From Gammaproteobacteria bacterium (GTDB lineage: Bacteria > Pseudomonadota > Gammaproteobacteria > JAABTG01): 7,552 bases of DNA. Where the stretch lies: contig JASJBY010000254.1 of assembly GCA_030066245.1 (NCBI GenBank), positions 1 to 7,552 of the forward strand, read 5' to 3'. Made by a program: the position numbers and the translations under genes. The notes under the pieces are model-generated. The model worked only from the letters and a program-made list of their open reading frames with translations, did no database searches and was not told where the DNA came from. Positions 1 to 6,659 of the stretch are shown here, one piece after another (the first letter of the stretch is position 1; each line of letters opens with the position of its first letter).

Positions 1-708
1 GACTTTCTGGTCAACGAGAAAGGGATGCGCGCCAAGCTGTCCCTGCAGAGCCCGATCACCGGCCAGCTCTTCGTGGACCTGGACTTCCATCCGGACAAGC
101 CCAAGCGGTTCAAGGACACGCCAACCCGCTATCCCCAGCTTCCCACCATCGAGACAGGGCTGCAGCAGCTCATGCGGTCTTTGCAGGAGCTGCCCATCGA
201 AGAGATCGTGCAGAAGGTGCAGAGTACCCTGGATGCGATCACCGCTCTGGCCACGTCACCGAAGCTGCCCCAAACCCTGGACGACATTCACGGCGCCGCG
301 GCGGAAGCGCGCAAGCTCGCAGCGAACCTCAACACTCGAGTCGACCAGCTGAGCGCGGATTGGTTGACCACCACTGGCACGGCCCGCTCCACCCTGGTGC
401 AGGTGGAGACGACCTTCGCTCTGGAGGAAGGCAGGCCCGGTGAGATCGCCGACGGCCTGCTGGACGTGGAGAAAGAGCTGGCCGCTACCCTGCGGGCGGT
501 GCGAAACGCCGCCTCTGCCACCGCGAAAACAGCCCGGAGGTTCGAGGGCGTGGCTGTCGCCGTGGACAGTCTGATTGCCGAGGACAGCCCCACCCGCGCC
601 GAGCTGGAGAGCCTGATCGCGGAGCTGGCCGAAGCCGCCCGCTCCGTCCGCCTCCTCGCCGATTACCTGGAGCGACACCCGGAGGCTTTCATTCAAGGAA
701 AACAGTAG
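1..708 (+). CDS. MCE-domain (PqiB/MlaD-like) intermembrane transport protein, 5' truncated
   Basis: The frame is open from the first base, so this is the last 235 residues of a longer protein; the internal ATG at position 25 is not its real start. Fragment residues 1-33 (LVNEKGMRAKLS... then TGQLFVDLDF at 21-29) match the end of an MCE domain as found in PqiB-type proteins. The rest is helical and Leu/Ala/Glu-rich, with heptad-like stretches, as expected for the coiled-coil region that follows MCE rings and extends through the periplasm. The tail LADYLERHPEAFIQGKQ (219-235) is the usual ending of PqiB/MlaD-family proteins. The known family role is to form hexameric rings or tunnels, anchored in the inner membrane, that move lipids between inner and outer membranes. 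The number of MCE domains cannot be seen because the N-terminus is missing. A PqiC-like partner lipoprotein is not found downstream. The family call is firm; the exact subfamily is not. Confidence 0.9.
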   Translation, partial: DFLVNEKGMRAKLSLQSPITGQLFVDLDFHPDKPKRFKDTPTRYPQLPTIETGLQQLMRSLQELPIEEIVQKVQSTLDAITALATSPKLPQTLDDIHGAAAEARKLAANLNTRVDQLSADWLTTTGTARSTLVQVETTFALEEGRPGEIADGLLDVEKELAATLRAVRNAASATAKTARRFEGVAVAVDSLIAEDSPTRAELESLIAELAEAARSVRLLADYLERHPEAFIQGKQ

Positions 709-738
709 AAGCGGGCATGGCACGTGAGTTTCCCGCTT
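709..738 (+). terminator. Hairpin directly after the MCE gene, possible weak terminator
   Basis: AAGCGGG (709-715) and CCCGCTT (732-738) are perfect 7-base complements with a 16-base loop, starting one base after the stop codon. The position suits a 3'-end structure, but the loop is long and the following bases (gttgaccg) are not a T-tract, so this is not a standard intrinsic terminator. A 7-bp stem like this is also expected by chance several times in a window of this size. Confidence 0.3.
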
Positions 739-1079
739 GTTGACCGGGGCTGCCAGGCAGGCACGTGGGCGCAGTCTTCTACAGCCAACTGGGCGCAGCG
801 AACAGACCTCTCTGTCCGACCGCCCGATCGTTCCGAGAGGTGGGGAAGAGACCCTGGGCAGTGCGGTGTCGGACCTGCGTGACCTCAAGAAGGCAACTTG
901 TCCATTGGCGTTTCCGCAACCTTCGGAGTACGTGCCGGCATCGGCCTGTAGGGCATCATGGTCGCTTCAGTTGTCTCGCGGCTGCAGACAGAGGATGCCA
1001 GGTAGCCGCCACCGGTTTGTAATCGGCTCTCTTCGCGAGTTCACTATGGGCATTTCCAACTGAAAGAGGATCTCTCGCC
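739..1079. other. Gene-free gap between the MCE gene and the small membrane protein
   Basis: No reading frame here looks like a protein. The longest + strand frame (737-1063, 108 codons) is Arg/Ser/Pro-rich, has no domain I recognise and no good ribosome binding site. In many PqiB/MlaD loci a PqiC-type lipoprotein follows, but no signal peptide with a lipobox cysteine is visible in the three + frames. No tRNA or convincing promoter was seen. Only the end of the gap has an evident role: AGAGGA at 1065-1070 serves the gene starting at 1080. Confidence 0.6.
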
Positions 1080-1628
1080 ATGAAATCACAAGAAGCAGCG
1101 CAGGCGAACGACGTACAGCAGAGTGCCGGCTGGCGCATCAAGGTTGCGTTCACTTTGTTTGTGGCGAGCATACTCTGGCCCGTGTTGATACCGATCCTCC
1201 CGTTGGTCGGTTTTTCCGGCACGGCGGTCGCCGCGTTCTCCGGGGTCATGCTCGTTGTGGGCGAGCTCATGATCGTGGGCGCGGTGGCCATCGCGGGCAA
1301 ACAGGGCTTCGCCTACATCAAGGCCAAGGTTTTCGGCGTCTTCAAGGCTTACGGTCCGCCGAAGGTTGTCAGCCGCACGCGCTACATTATCGGGCTGGTG
1401 ATCTTCATGGTGCCGGTGCTGGCCGGTTGGGCGGCACCCTATGTCGCCGACTATATCCCCGGTTTCCAGGAGAACATGTTCGCCATGGCCATTGTTGGAG
1501 ACGTGATGCTGGTGGTGGGCTTGGTTGTGCTCGGGGGCGACTTCTGGGACAAGCTGCGCTCGCTTTTCGTGCACAAAGCCTACGTAGTGTTCCCGGAAAA
1601 GGCTGGGAAGACCACTGCTTCGGCCTGA
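1080..1628 (+). CDS. Small four-helix membrane protein, transporter-suffix-domain-like
   Basis: This is a 182-residue integral membrane protein. The start at 1080 is supported by AGAGGA at 1065-1070, nine bases upstream. After a short polar N-terminus there are four hydrophobic segments, at about residues 20-42, 46-72, 101-119 and 132-151. A charged cytoplasmic-looking link (about 73-100, KAKVFGVFKAYGPPKVVSRT) joins the two pairs. The C-terminus has GGDFWDKLRSLFVHKAYVVF (152-171) and then a polar tail. The overall pattern matches proteins annotated as 'transporter suffix domain-containing', recalled from memory rather than searched. The two helix pairs look alike: GVMLVVG at 55-61 and DVMLVVG at 141-147, each followed by further hydrophobic residues and a basic/aromatic stretch, which suggests an internal duplication. 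The molecular function is not known. It has no close operon partner: 371 bases separate it from the gene before and 156 bases from gdhA. Confidence 0.8.
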   Translation: MKSQEAAQANDVQQSAGWRIKVAFTLFVASILWPVLIPILPLVGFSGTAVAAFSGVMLVVGELMIVGAVAIAGKQGFAYIKAKVFGVFKAYGPPKVVSRTRYIIGLVIFMVPVLAGWAAPYVADYIPGFQENMFAMAIVGDVMLVVGLVVLGGDFWDKLRSLFVHKAYVVFPEKAGKTTASA

Positions 1629-1665
1629 CTGGATGCAACCAGACTCACATTGCTCTGTAAGGCTG

Positions 1666-1695
1666 CCTGACGACCCGGATAAGGGGATTGTCAGG
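1666..1695. repeat. Inverted repeat upstream of gdhA
   Basis: CCTGAC (1666-1671) and GTCAGG (1690-1695) are perfect complements. Inside the 18-base loop, CCC (1674-1676) can also pair with part of GGGG (1683-1686). It sits between the end of the small membrane protein gene and gdhA, about 90 bases before the gdhA start. It could be a 3'-end hairpin of the upstream transcript or a leader structure of gdhA. There is no T-tract, and arms this short arise by chance. Confidence 0.25.
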
Positions 1696-1771
1696 GACCG
1701 ATGAACAGTCTGAAGGGTAAGAACTCTTGCTGCGGCTATGACGGTAGTGACGAACGCACACCCCCGAAAAC

Positions 1772-1777
1772 GGAGGT
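1772..1777 (+). promoter_or_regulatory. Ribosome binding site fixing the gdhA start
   Basis: GGAGGT is a near-perfect Shine-Dalgarno sequence seven bases before the ATG at 1785. It selects that ATG over the in-frame ATG at 1701, which would add 28 Cys/Lys/Thr-rich residues that do not look like a glutamate dehydrogenase N-terminus. Confidence 0.85.
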
Positions 1778-1784
1778 CACTCGA

Positions 1785-3149
1785 ATGAATACATTGTCGC
1801 CGCGTGATGCCGCCGCGCTGGACGAATTCATGGCGGAGGTCAAGCACCGCAACCCCGGGGAGACCGAGTTCCATCAGGCAGTTCAGGAGGTTGCCGCCCA
1901 CATCATCCCGTTCATCCAGGCCAAGCCCGTCTACAAAGACGCCCGGATCATCGAGCGGCTGGTGGAGCCGGATCGCATCGTCATCTTCCGCGTGACCTGG
2001 CAGAGCGACGATGGCAGGATCCACGTCAACCGTGGCTATCGGGTACAGCACAGCAACGCCATCGGACCTTACAAAGGTGGACTTCGTTTCCACCCCAGCG
2101 TCACCCTGGCAATCCTGAAGTTCCTGGCCTTCGAGCAGACCTTCAAGAACAGCCTGACGGGTCTGCCCATGGGCGGTGGCAAAGGAGGCTCTGATTTCGA
2201 CCCCAAGGGCAAGTCCGAGACCGAGGTCATGCGTTTCTGTCAGAGCTTCATGTCCGAGCTCTACCGACACCTGGGTCCATACACCGACGTGCCGGCCGGC
2301 GACATCGGCGTAGGTGCTCGGGAGGTGAGCTATCTGTTCGGCCAGTACAAGCGCATCGCCAACCAGTTCACGGGCGTCCTGACCGGCAAGGGCCTGGCCT
2401 TCGGCGGCAGCGAGATCCGCGTGGAGGCAACCGGCTACGGCTGTGTCTACATGATGGAGGATATGCTCAAGCACCGGGGCCAGGCTATCGACGGCAAGAC
2501 CTGTCTGGTTTCCGGCTCGGGAAACGTCGCCCAGTACACCGTGGAGAAGCTCATCCACCTGGGCGCCAGGCCGGTCACCCTGTCCGACTCCGCGGGCTTC
2601 ATATTCGATCCCGGCGGCATAGACCAGGAAAGGCTGCAGTGGGTCAAGGAGCTCAAGGAAGTTCGACGTGGCCGCATCAAGGAGTATGCCCGGGAGTTTG
2701 GCGTGGAGTACTACGAGGGGCAGCGACCCTGGGCCATACCCTGCGACCTGGCGTTTCCCTGCGCAACCCAGAACGAGATAACGGGGGAGGAGGCGAAGCA
2801 CCTGGTGAACAACGGCTGCATCGGCATCTCCGAAGGCGCCAACATGCCCTCGGAGCAGGAGGCCATCGACACATTTCAAGCCGCAAGGCTCATGTTCGCG
2901 CCCAGTAAAGCGGCGAACGCCGGCGGCGTCGCCGTCTCGGGCCTGGAGATGACCCAGAACAGCATGCGCCTGTCCTGGAGCCGGGACGAGCTCAACACCC
3001 ACCTGCGCGAAGTTATGCGCGACATCCACAACCGCTGTGTGCAGTACGGCGCGGAGGGTGACGACCACTACGTGAACTATCTCAAAGGCGCCAATCTCGC
3101 CGGCTTCGTGAAGGTAGCCGACGCCATGGTCTCCTACGGCGTGATGTGA
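1785..3149 (+). CDS. gdhA: Glutamate dehydrogenase, probably NADP-specific
   Basis: A 454-residue Glu/Leu/Phe/Val dehydrogenase, close to the roughly 450 residues usual for the hexameric bacterial enzyme. It catalyses 2-oxoglutarate + NH4+ + NAD(P)H to L-glutamate in the cytoplasm, an ammonia assimilation step. Key residues, placed by spacing against the Clostridium symbiosum enzyme, are all present: Lys97 in PYKGGLRFHP and Lys121 in FKNSLTG (substrate carboxylates), catalytic Lys133 in PMGGGKGGSDFDP, and Asp173 in PAGDIGVGARE. The dinucleotide fold shows GSGNVAQ at 244-250 and the following strand ends in LSDSAG (266-271). The Asp-Ser there resembles NADP-type enzymes such as E. coli GdhA, so NADP specificity is inferred. 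The C-terminal domain is complete (NAGGVAVSGLEMTQNS at 378-393). The start at 1785 rests on GGAGGT seven bases upstream. There is no operon partner: 156 bases precede it and 492 follow. A T8 run at 3157-3164 follows the stop but has no stable stem before it. Confidence 0.96.
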   Translation: MNTLSPRDAAALDEFMAEVKHRNPGETEFHQAVQEVAAHIIPFIQAKPVYKDARIIERLVEPDRIVIFRVTWQSDDGRIHVNRGYRVQHSNAIGPYKGGLRFHPSVTLAILKFLAFEQTFKNSLTGLPMGGGKGGSDFDPKGKSETEVMRFCQSFMSELYRHLGPYTDVPAGDIGVGAREVSYLFGQYKRIANQFTGVLTGKGLAFGGSEIRVEATGYGCVYMMEDMLKHRGQAIDGKTCLVSGSGNVAQYTVEKLIHLGARPVTLSDSAGFIFDPGGIDQERLQWVKELKEVRRGRIKEYAREFGVEYYEGQRPWAIPCDLAFPCATQNEITGEEAKHLVNNGCIGISEGANMPSEQEAIDTFQAARLMFAPSKAANAGGVAVSGLEMTQNSMRLSWSRDELNTHLREVMRDIHNRCVQYGAEGDDHYVNYLKGANLAGFVKVADAMVSYGVM

Positions 3150-3641
3150 CTATTGCTTTTTTTTGATAGCACCTGCCGTCACTGGGCGACCCGAAGAGCA
3201 AAGGCACCGGCCTGAAACGGGCAGGCGATGAGGAAAAGATCAGGAAGATTCGCCAGTGCAAAAGCCAAGCCATCCTTAGCCCACTTGTCGTGGGCGTCAG
3301 TGAGTGCGGTGAACCCATCAAGACTTCGCTGGTGAAAGCTCGGGGCTGATAGATACAGCTCGGATCGCCACCGAGAGACGCTACGAATCTACGCAGAAGT
3401 GCAGCGCCGCGACATCTTGGCTGGCGCCGCAGATTGCTCGGCCGTGTGCAAGCGTGCGCCCCGCGCCGAGCCTGCGGCATAACCCCCGGTTTTTTTATAA
3501 ATAAAGCGTATTGACAGATTGCCAACCCTATCTGCACGCAGCATCATTGTATTTCCAGGTAAACGATTTGTTACCGTGTTGGAAGGGAACAACTCGTTCA
3601 GGGGGGCCGGCAGTAACAAGAATTCCTGAAGCAGAATAAGA
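3150..3641. other. Long intergenic region between gdhA and the MMPL gene
   Basis: No convincing intact gene lies here. It holds a T8 tract (3157-3164), an AT-rich patch (about 3490-3510) and the imperfect inverted repeat at 3562-3598. On the minus strand a 69-codon frame without a start codon (stop at 3179-3181, open up to 3388) translates to protein-like sequence ending CPFQAGAFALRVAQ; it may be a remnant of a lost gene or chance. Longer minus-strand frames in the region are Arg/Ser/Pro-rich and look like noise. TTGACA at 3511-3516 has no matching -10 box at a proper distance. No tRNA was seen. Confidence 0.55.
3562..3598. promoter_or_regulatory. Imperfect inverted repeat upstream of the MMPL gene, possible operator or leader stem-loop
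   Basis: The arms are 3562-3575 (AACGATTTGTTACC) and 3585-3598 (GGGAACAACTCGTT). Twelve of fourteen positions pair across a nine-base loop, with an outer 11-base part that has a single mismatch. It lies 43 bases before the MMPL start codon, where an operator or a 5'-leader structure could act. A second, overlapping dyad, GGTAA (3558-3562) with TTACC (3571-3575), shares its left side. No regulator gene is adjacent, so the role is inferred from position only. Confidence 0.35.
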
Positions 3642-6158
3642 ATGATGATGCAATTTTCTGCTCTCATCCAATTCTATGAAGCGATTGTTCTCAAGCGCCC
3701 GCTGCTGACACTGTCACTGATCGCCGCGCTGGTCCTTTTCTCTGCTTATCACGCGCCAGGACTTCAACTCGATGTCTCGGCGGATGCGCTGGTTCTCGAA
3801 AATGATCAAGAACTCAAGTACTACCGCTCGATTCGGGCGCGCTACGGCTCGGATGATTTCCTGATAGTCACCTACACGCCACACGGCGATTTGTTCGACG
3901 ACGCCGTCCTGGCCGACCTCCGGGCGCTAGGCAATGAGCTCCGCTCCCTGGAACGTGTGGCCTCTGTCGTCAGCATCCTGGATGTTCCCCTGCTCAATAG
4001 TCCGGTCATGTCTTTGTCGGAGATGGAGCAGGGTATGCGCACCCTGCTGAATGTCGACACGGACCGTGAGCTGGCCCGCAGGGAGTTCATCACCAGCCCC
4101 CTGTACGCGAACCTCCTGGTCAGCTCCGATGGAGGCACCACCGCTCTGCAGGTGAATTTTCGCCGTGATGAGACCTACTACGGCTTGCTTGCGCAGCGTG
4201 ACCAGCTGCGCGAGAAACGCCTGCATACCAAGCTGAGCGAAGAGGAGGCCAGACGGCTGGAGCGGATATCGGAGCAGTTCGACAGCTACCAGGCCAGCCT
4301 GTTGGATCAGGAGCAGGCCGATATTGCCCGGATCAGGCAGATCATGAGGCAACACCATGGGCATGCGGAACTCTTCCTGGGTGGTATTCCCATGATCGTC
4401 GCCGATTCCATGGAATTCATTCGCAAAGACCTAACAACCTTCGGTGTCGGCGTCCTGAGTTTTCTAGTACTGATTTTGTCATTGGCATTCCGGAAGCCAC
4501 GCTGGGTGCTCGTCCCCATGGTCACTTGTCTTGCCACCGGCATCGTGATGGTGGGATTCCTGAGCTTCATGGGCTGGAAGGTCACCGTGGTGTCATCCAA
4601 CTTCATCTCCCTGCTGCTGATCATCACCCTCTCCCTGACGGTGCACCTGATTGTGCGTTATCGGGAATTGCACGCGCAGATGCCTCAGGCCGACCAACTG
4701 ACGCTGGTCTCGCAAACTCTGCGCAGCAAGGCCATACCCAGCTTCTATACCGCGCTCACAACCATGGTGGCCTTCTTTTCCCTGCTGGTCAGTGATATCC
4801 GACCGGTAATCGATTTCGGCCTGATGATGGTGATTGGCATTGCTCTGGGGTTGGTGCTGGCGTTTACCCTGTTTCCGGCAATGCTCATGCTGCTGCAACC
4901 CGGAGAACCCGCCGAGCGCGAGAATTTCACGGCCGCCATTACTGCGTGGTTCGCCAGGATCATCGAGCGCTTCCGTTCCGGCACGCTGGTTGTCTACGCC
5001 ATCCTGGCCATTCTGTGCGCCATAGGCATGAGTCAACTCACCGTGGAAAACCGCTTTATCGATCACTACAAGAAATCAACTGAGATCTATCGCGGCATGG
5101 AGCTTATCGACTCCAAGCTGGGCGGCACCACACCGCTGGACGTCATACTCGAAGCACCGGCTAATTTCCTTGCTGCCGGTGACGAGATGGAGGAAATGCT
5201 CGAAGATCCGTTTGCCGAGGACACGGAAAACGCTACCGGCATCACGGCAAGCTTCTGGTTCAACAATCTCAGGCTCGATACCGTCGGTGAGGTGCATGCC
5301 TATCTCGCGCAACTCAAAGAAACCGGAAAGGTGCTCTCCATCGATACGGCCATGCAGCTGCTGCGGGATATCCCCGGGACCTCAACAGGCGACGACTTCA
5401 TGCTCTCGGTTCTCTACAAACGCTTACCGCAGAGCACCAAGGATGTGCTTTTCGCACCGTACCTGTCGGAAGACGGCAACCAGATCCGCTTCAGTATTCG
5501 GCTGTTCGAATCCGACGTTACGCTGCAGCGTAATGCCCTGCTCAACCAAATCCGCCGACACCTCAACGAGGAGATGCACCTCGACGGGGCGCAGGCTCGC
5601 CTCAGCGGCATGGCTGTGCTGTACAACAACCTGCTGCAAAGCCTGTTCCGGTCCCAGATACTGACCGTTGGCGTGGTGTTCCTCGCTATCCTGCTCATGT
5701 TCTGGATTCTGTTTCGTTCCATAAGAGTGGCGACCGTAGCGATCGTGCCCAATATCATTTCGGCAGGACTGGTACTCGGGCTGATGGGCTGGCTGGGCAT
5801 ACCGCTGGACATCATGACCATTACCATCGCCGCCATCGTGATCGGCATCGCGGTCGATGACACCATTCATTACGTGCATCGCTATGAGACGGAGTTCGCG
5901 GCCGACAGGGATGGCTGGGCGGCAATACAGCGTTGCCACGCGAGTGTCGGACGGGCCATGTATTACACTTCGGTAACGATAACCCTAGGCTTCTCGATCC
6001 TGGCCCTGTCCAGCTTCATGCCGACCATTTACTTCGGCTTGCTGACCGGTCTCGCCATGGTCGTGGCACTGGTGGCCAATCTGACCCTGCTGCCACTGCT
6101 GCTGATTCTGTTCAGGCCCTTCTCAACCTGGCAACACACCGGCCATGTGGTGACTTGA
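3642..6158 (+). CDS. MMPL/RND-superfamily exporter
   Basis: An 838-residue inner-membrane protein with the duplicated RND layout of MMPL-type predicted exporters (COG1033-like). There is one N-terminal helix (about 20-38), a large periplasmic domain (about 40-260) that includes a charged, probably coiled-coil stretch (about 186-236), and helices at about 264-284, 289-309, 316-338, 368-384 and 389-418. The second half repeats this: a helix at 446-463, a periplasmic domain to about 670, then helices at about 672-692, 697-716, 723-743, 775-790 and 797-825. The motif GIAVDDTIHYVHRY (735-748) carries the acidic pair Asp739-Asp740 typical of proton-driven RND transport. The equivalent site in the first half (TLSLTVHLIVRY, 329-340) lacks it. 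Relatives move lipids or other hydrophobic compounds toward the outer membrane; the substrate here is unknown. Three consecutive ATGs (3642, 3645, 3648) leave the exact start open, and only weak purine-rich sequence precedes them. No outer-membrane or adaptor partner gene is adjacent. Confidence 0.9.
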   Translation: MMMQFSALIQFYEAIVLKRPLLTLSLIAALVLFSAYHAPGLQLDVSADALVLENDQELKYYRSIRARYGSDDFLIVTYTPHGDLFDDAVLADLRALGNELRSLERVASVVSILDVPLLNSPVMSLSEMEQGMRTLLNVDTDRELARREFITSPLYANLLVSSDGGTTALQVNFRRDETYYGLLAQRDQLREKRLHTKLSEEEARRLERISEQFDSYQASLLDQEQADIARIRQIMRQHHGHAELFLGGIPMIVADSMEFIRKDLTTFGVGVLSFLVLILSLAFRKPRWVLVPMVTCLATGIVMVGFLSFMGWKVTVVSSNFISLLLIITLSLTVHLIVRYRELHAQMPQADQLTLVSQTLRSKAIPSFYTALTTMVAFFSLLVSDIRPVIDFGLMMVIGIALGLVLAFTLFPAMLMLLQPGEPAERENFTAAITAWFARIIERFRSGTLVVYAILAILCAIGMSQLTVENRFIDHYKKSTEIYRGMELIDSKLGGTTPLDVILEAPANFLAAGDEMEEMLEDPFAEDTENATGITASFWFNNLRLDTVGEVHAYLAQLKETGKVLSIDTAMQLLRDIPGTSTGDDFMLSVLYKRLPQSTKDVLFAPYLSEDGNQIRFSIRLFESDVTLQRNALLNQIRRHLNEEMHLDGAQARLSGMAVLYNNLLQSLFRSQILTVGVVFLAILLMFWILFRSIRVATVAIVPNIISAGLVLGLMGWLGIPLDIMTITIAAIVIGIAVDDTIHYVHRYETEFAADRDGWAAIQRCHASVGRAMYYTSVTITLGFSILALSSFMPTIYFGLLTGLAMVVALVANLTLLPLLLILFRPFSTWQHTGHVVT

Positions 6159-6164
6159 TCACCA
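6148..6164 (+). terminator. Hairpin spanning the MMPL stop codon
   Basis: TGGTGA (6148-6153) and TCACCA (6159-6164) pair perfectly around a five-base loop, and the loop contains the stop codon. The compact shape could form in mRNA and slow 3' decay or weakly terminate. The following bases (ttgtcccg) are not a T-tract, so intrinsic termination is doubtful. Confidence 0.3.
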
Positions 6165-6368
6165 TTGTCCCGACATTGGTCTATATCCGTGCTCGGCGCC
6201 AGACGCTCACCCATGCCGTTCGCGCGAAGGATATCTGGCCTGATGCCCACAACTTTCATTGAGCAGCGGAGAGGAACAGCCAGGAAGCTTGAATGAACAC
6301 CGGCCTGCCCAGGGGAAACGTGCAGACTTCCTATAGCCCCGAATATTGAGCACAAAAGGCACACAACG

Positions 6369-6382
6369 TGCTAGACCTAGCA
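6369..6382. promoter_or_regulatory. 14-bp palindrome at the toxin start, probable operator of the toxin-antitoxin operon
   Basis: TGCTAG-AC-CTAGCA is a perfect 6-2-6 inverted repeat ending one base before the toxin ATG at 6384. Ribbon-helix-helix antitoxins usually repress their own operon by binding palindromes of about this size near the start, and the antitoxin encoded downstream has this fold. It occupies the place of the Shine-Dalgarno sequence, so binding could also block translation initiation or start-site access. A perfect 6-2-6 palindrome is expected about twice by chance in 7.5 kb, so the assignment rests on its position. Confidence 0.5.
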
Positions 6383-6383
6383 G

Positions 6384-6656
6384 ATGAAGTACTTCTCGTG
6401 GGACCCTGAGAAGATCGCAAAACTTGAGCAGGAAAGAGGGGTTACGTTCGAGGCAGTTGTTTTTCACATCGAAAGGGGTGACCTAGTCGATATTCTCGAG
6501 CATCCGAATCAGGAGCGGTATGGTGGACAACGCATGTTCGTGGTCGCCATTGACGACTACGCTTATCTCGTTCCCTTCGTCGAGACCGCGTCGGAGGTAT
6601 TCCTGAAGACCATCATCCCGAGTCGCAAAGCAACCCGGAAGTATCTGCGGGGCTGA
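6384..6656 (+). CDS. BrnT-like toxin of a type II toxin-antitoxin system
   Basis: A 90-residue protein with the BrnT (DUF497) pattern. It starts with FSWDPEK (4-10), then GVTFEAVVFHI (19-29), a loop with HPNQERYGGQR (40-50), a hydrophobic strand pair MFVVAIDDYAYLVPFVE (51-67), and the diagnostic basic tail IIPSRKATRKYL (77-88), comparable to the RRASRKE-type ending of BrnT. The length fits the family. BrnT toxins have a RelE-like fold and act as ribonucleases that inhibit translation; that activity is inferred here. The first gene of the operon is the toxin, as in brnTA, and the antitoxin starts three bases after its stop. No good Shine-Dalgarno sequence precedes the ATG, because a palindrome occupies 6369-6382; weak toxin translation would be consistent with that. 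This may be a diverged sub-branch rather than BrnT proper, since the middle differs from the classic Brucella protein. Confidence 0.78.
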   Translation: MKYFSWDPEKIAKLEQERGVTFEAVVFHIERGDLVDILEHPNQERYGGQRMFVVAIDDYAYLVPFVETASEVFLKTIIPSRKATRKYLRG

Positions 6657-6659
6657 ATC

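Noticed and set aside
737..1063. 108-codon + strand frame in the first gap
   Set aside because: No ribosome binding site, no recognised domain, and Arg/Ser/Pro-rich noise composition.
1086..3068. 660-codon minus-strand open frame across the small membrane protein gene and gdhA
   Set aside because: It is the antisense shadow of two well-supported + strand genes; it runs through the gap between them, its product is His/Val/Asp-rich without domains, and GC-rich codon use on the coding strand explains its length.
3151..3185. Terminator after gdhA using the T8 tract at 3157-3164
   Set aside because: No stable GC-rich stem precedes the T-run; the only dyad (GTGAC...GTCAC) encloses it.
3511..3516. 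TTGACA as a -35 box for the MMPL gene
   Set aside because: No sequence resembling TATAAT lies 15-19 bases downstream; the nearest candidate, TATCTG at 3529, is only 12 bases away.
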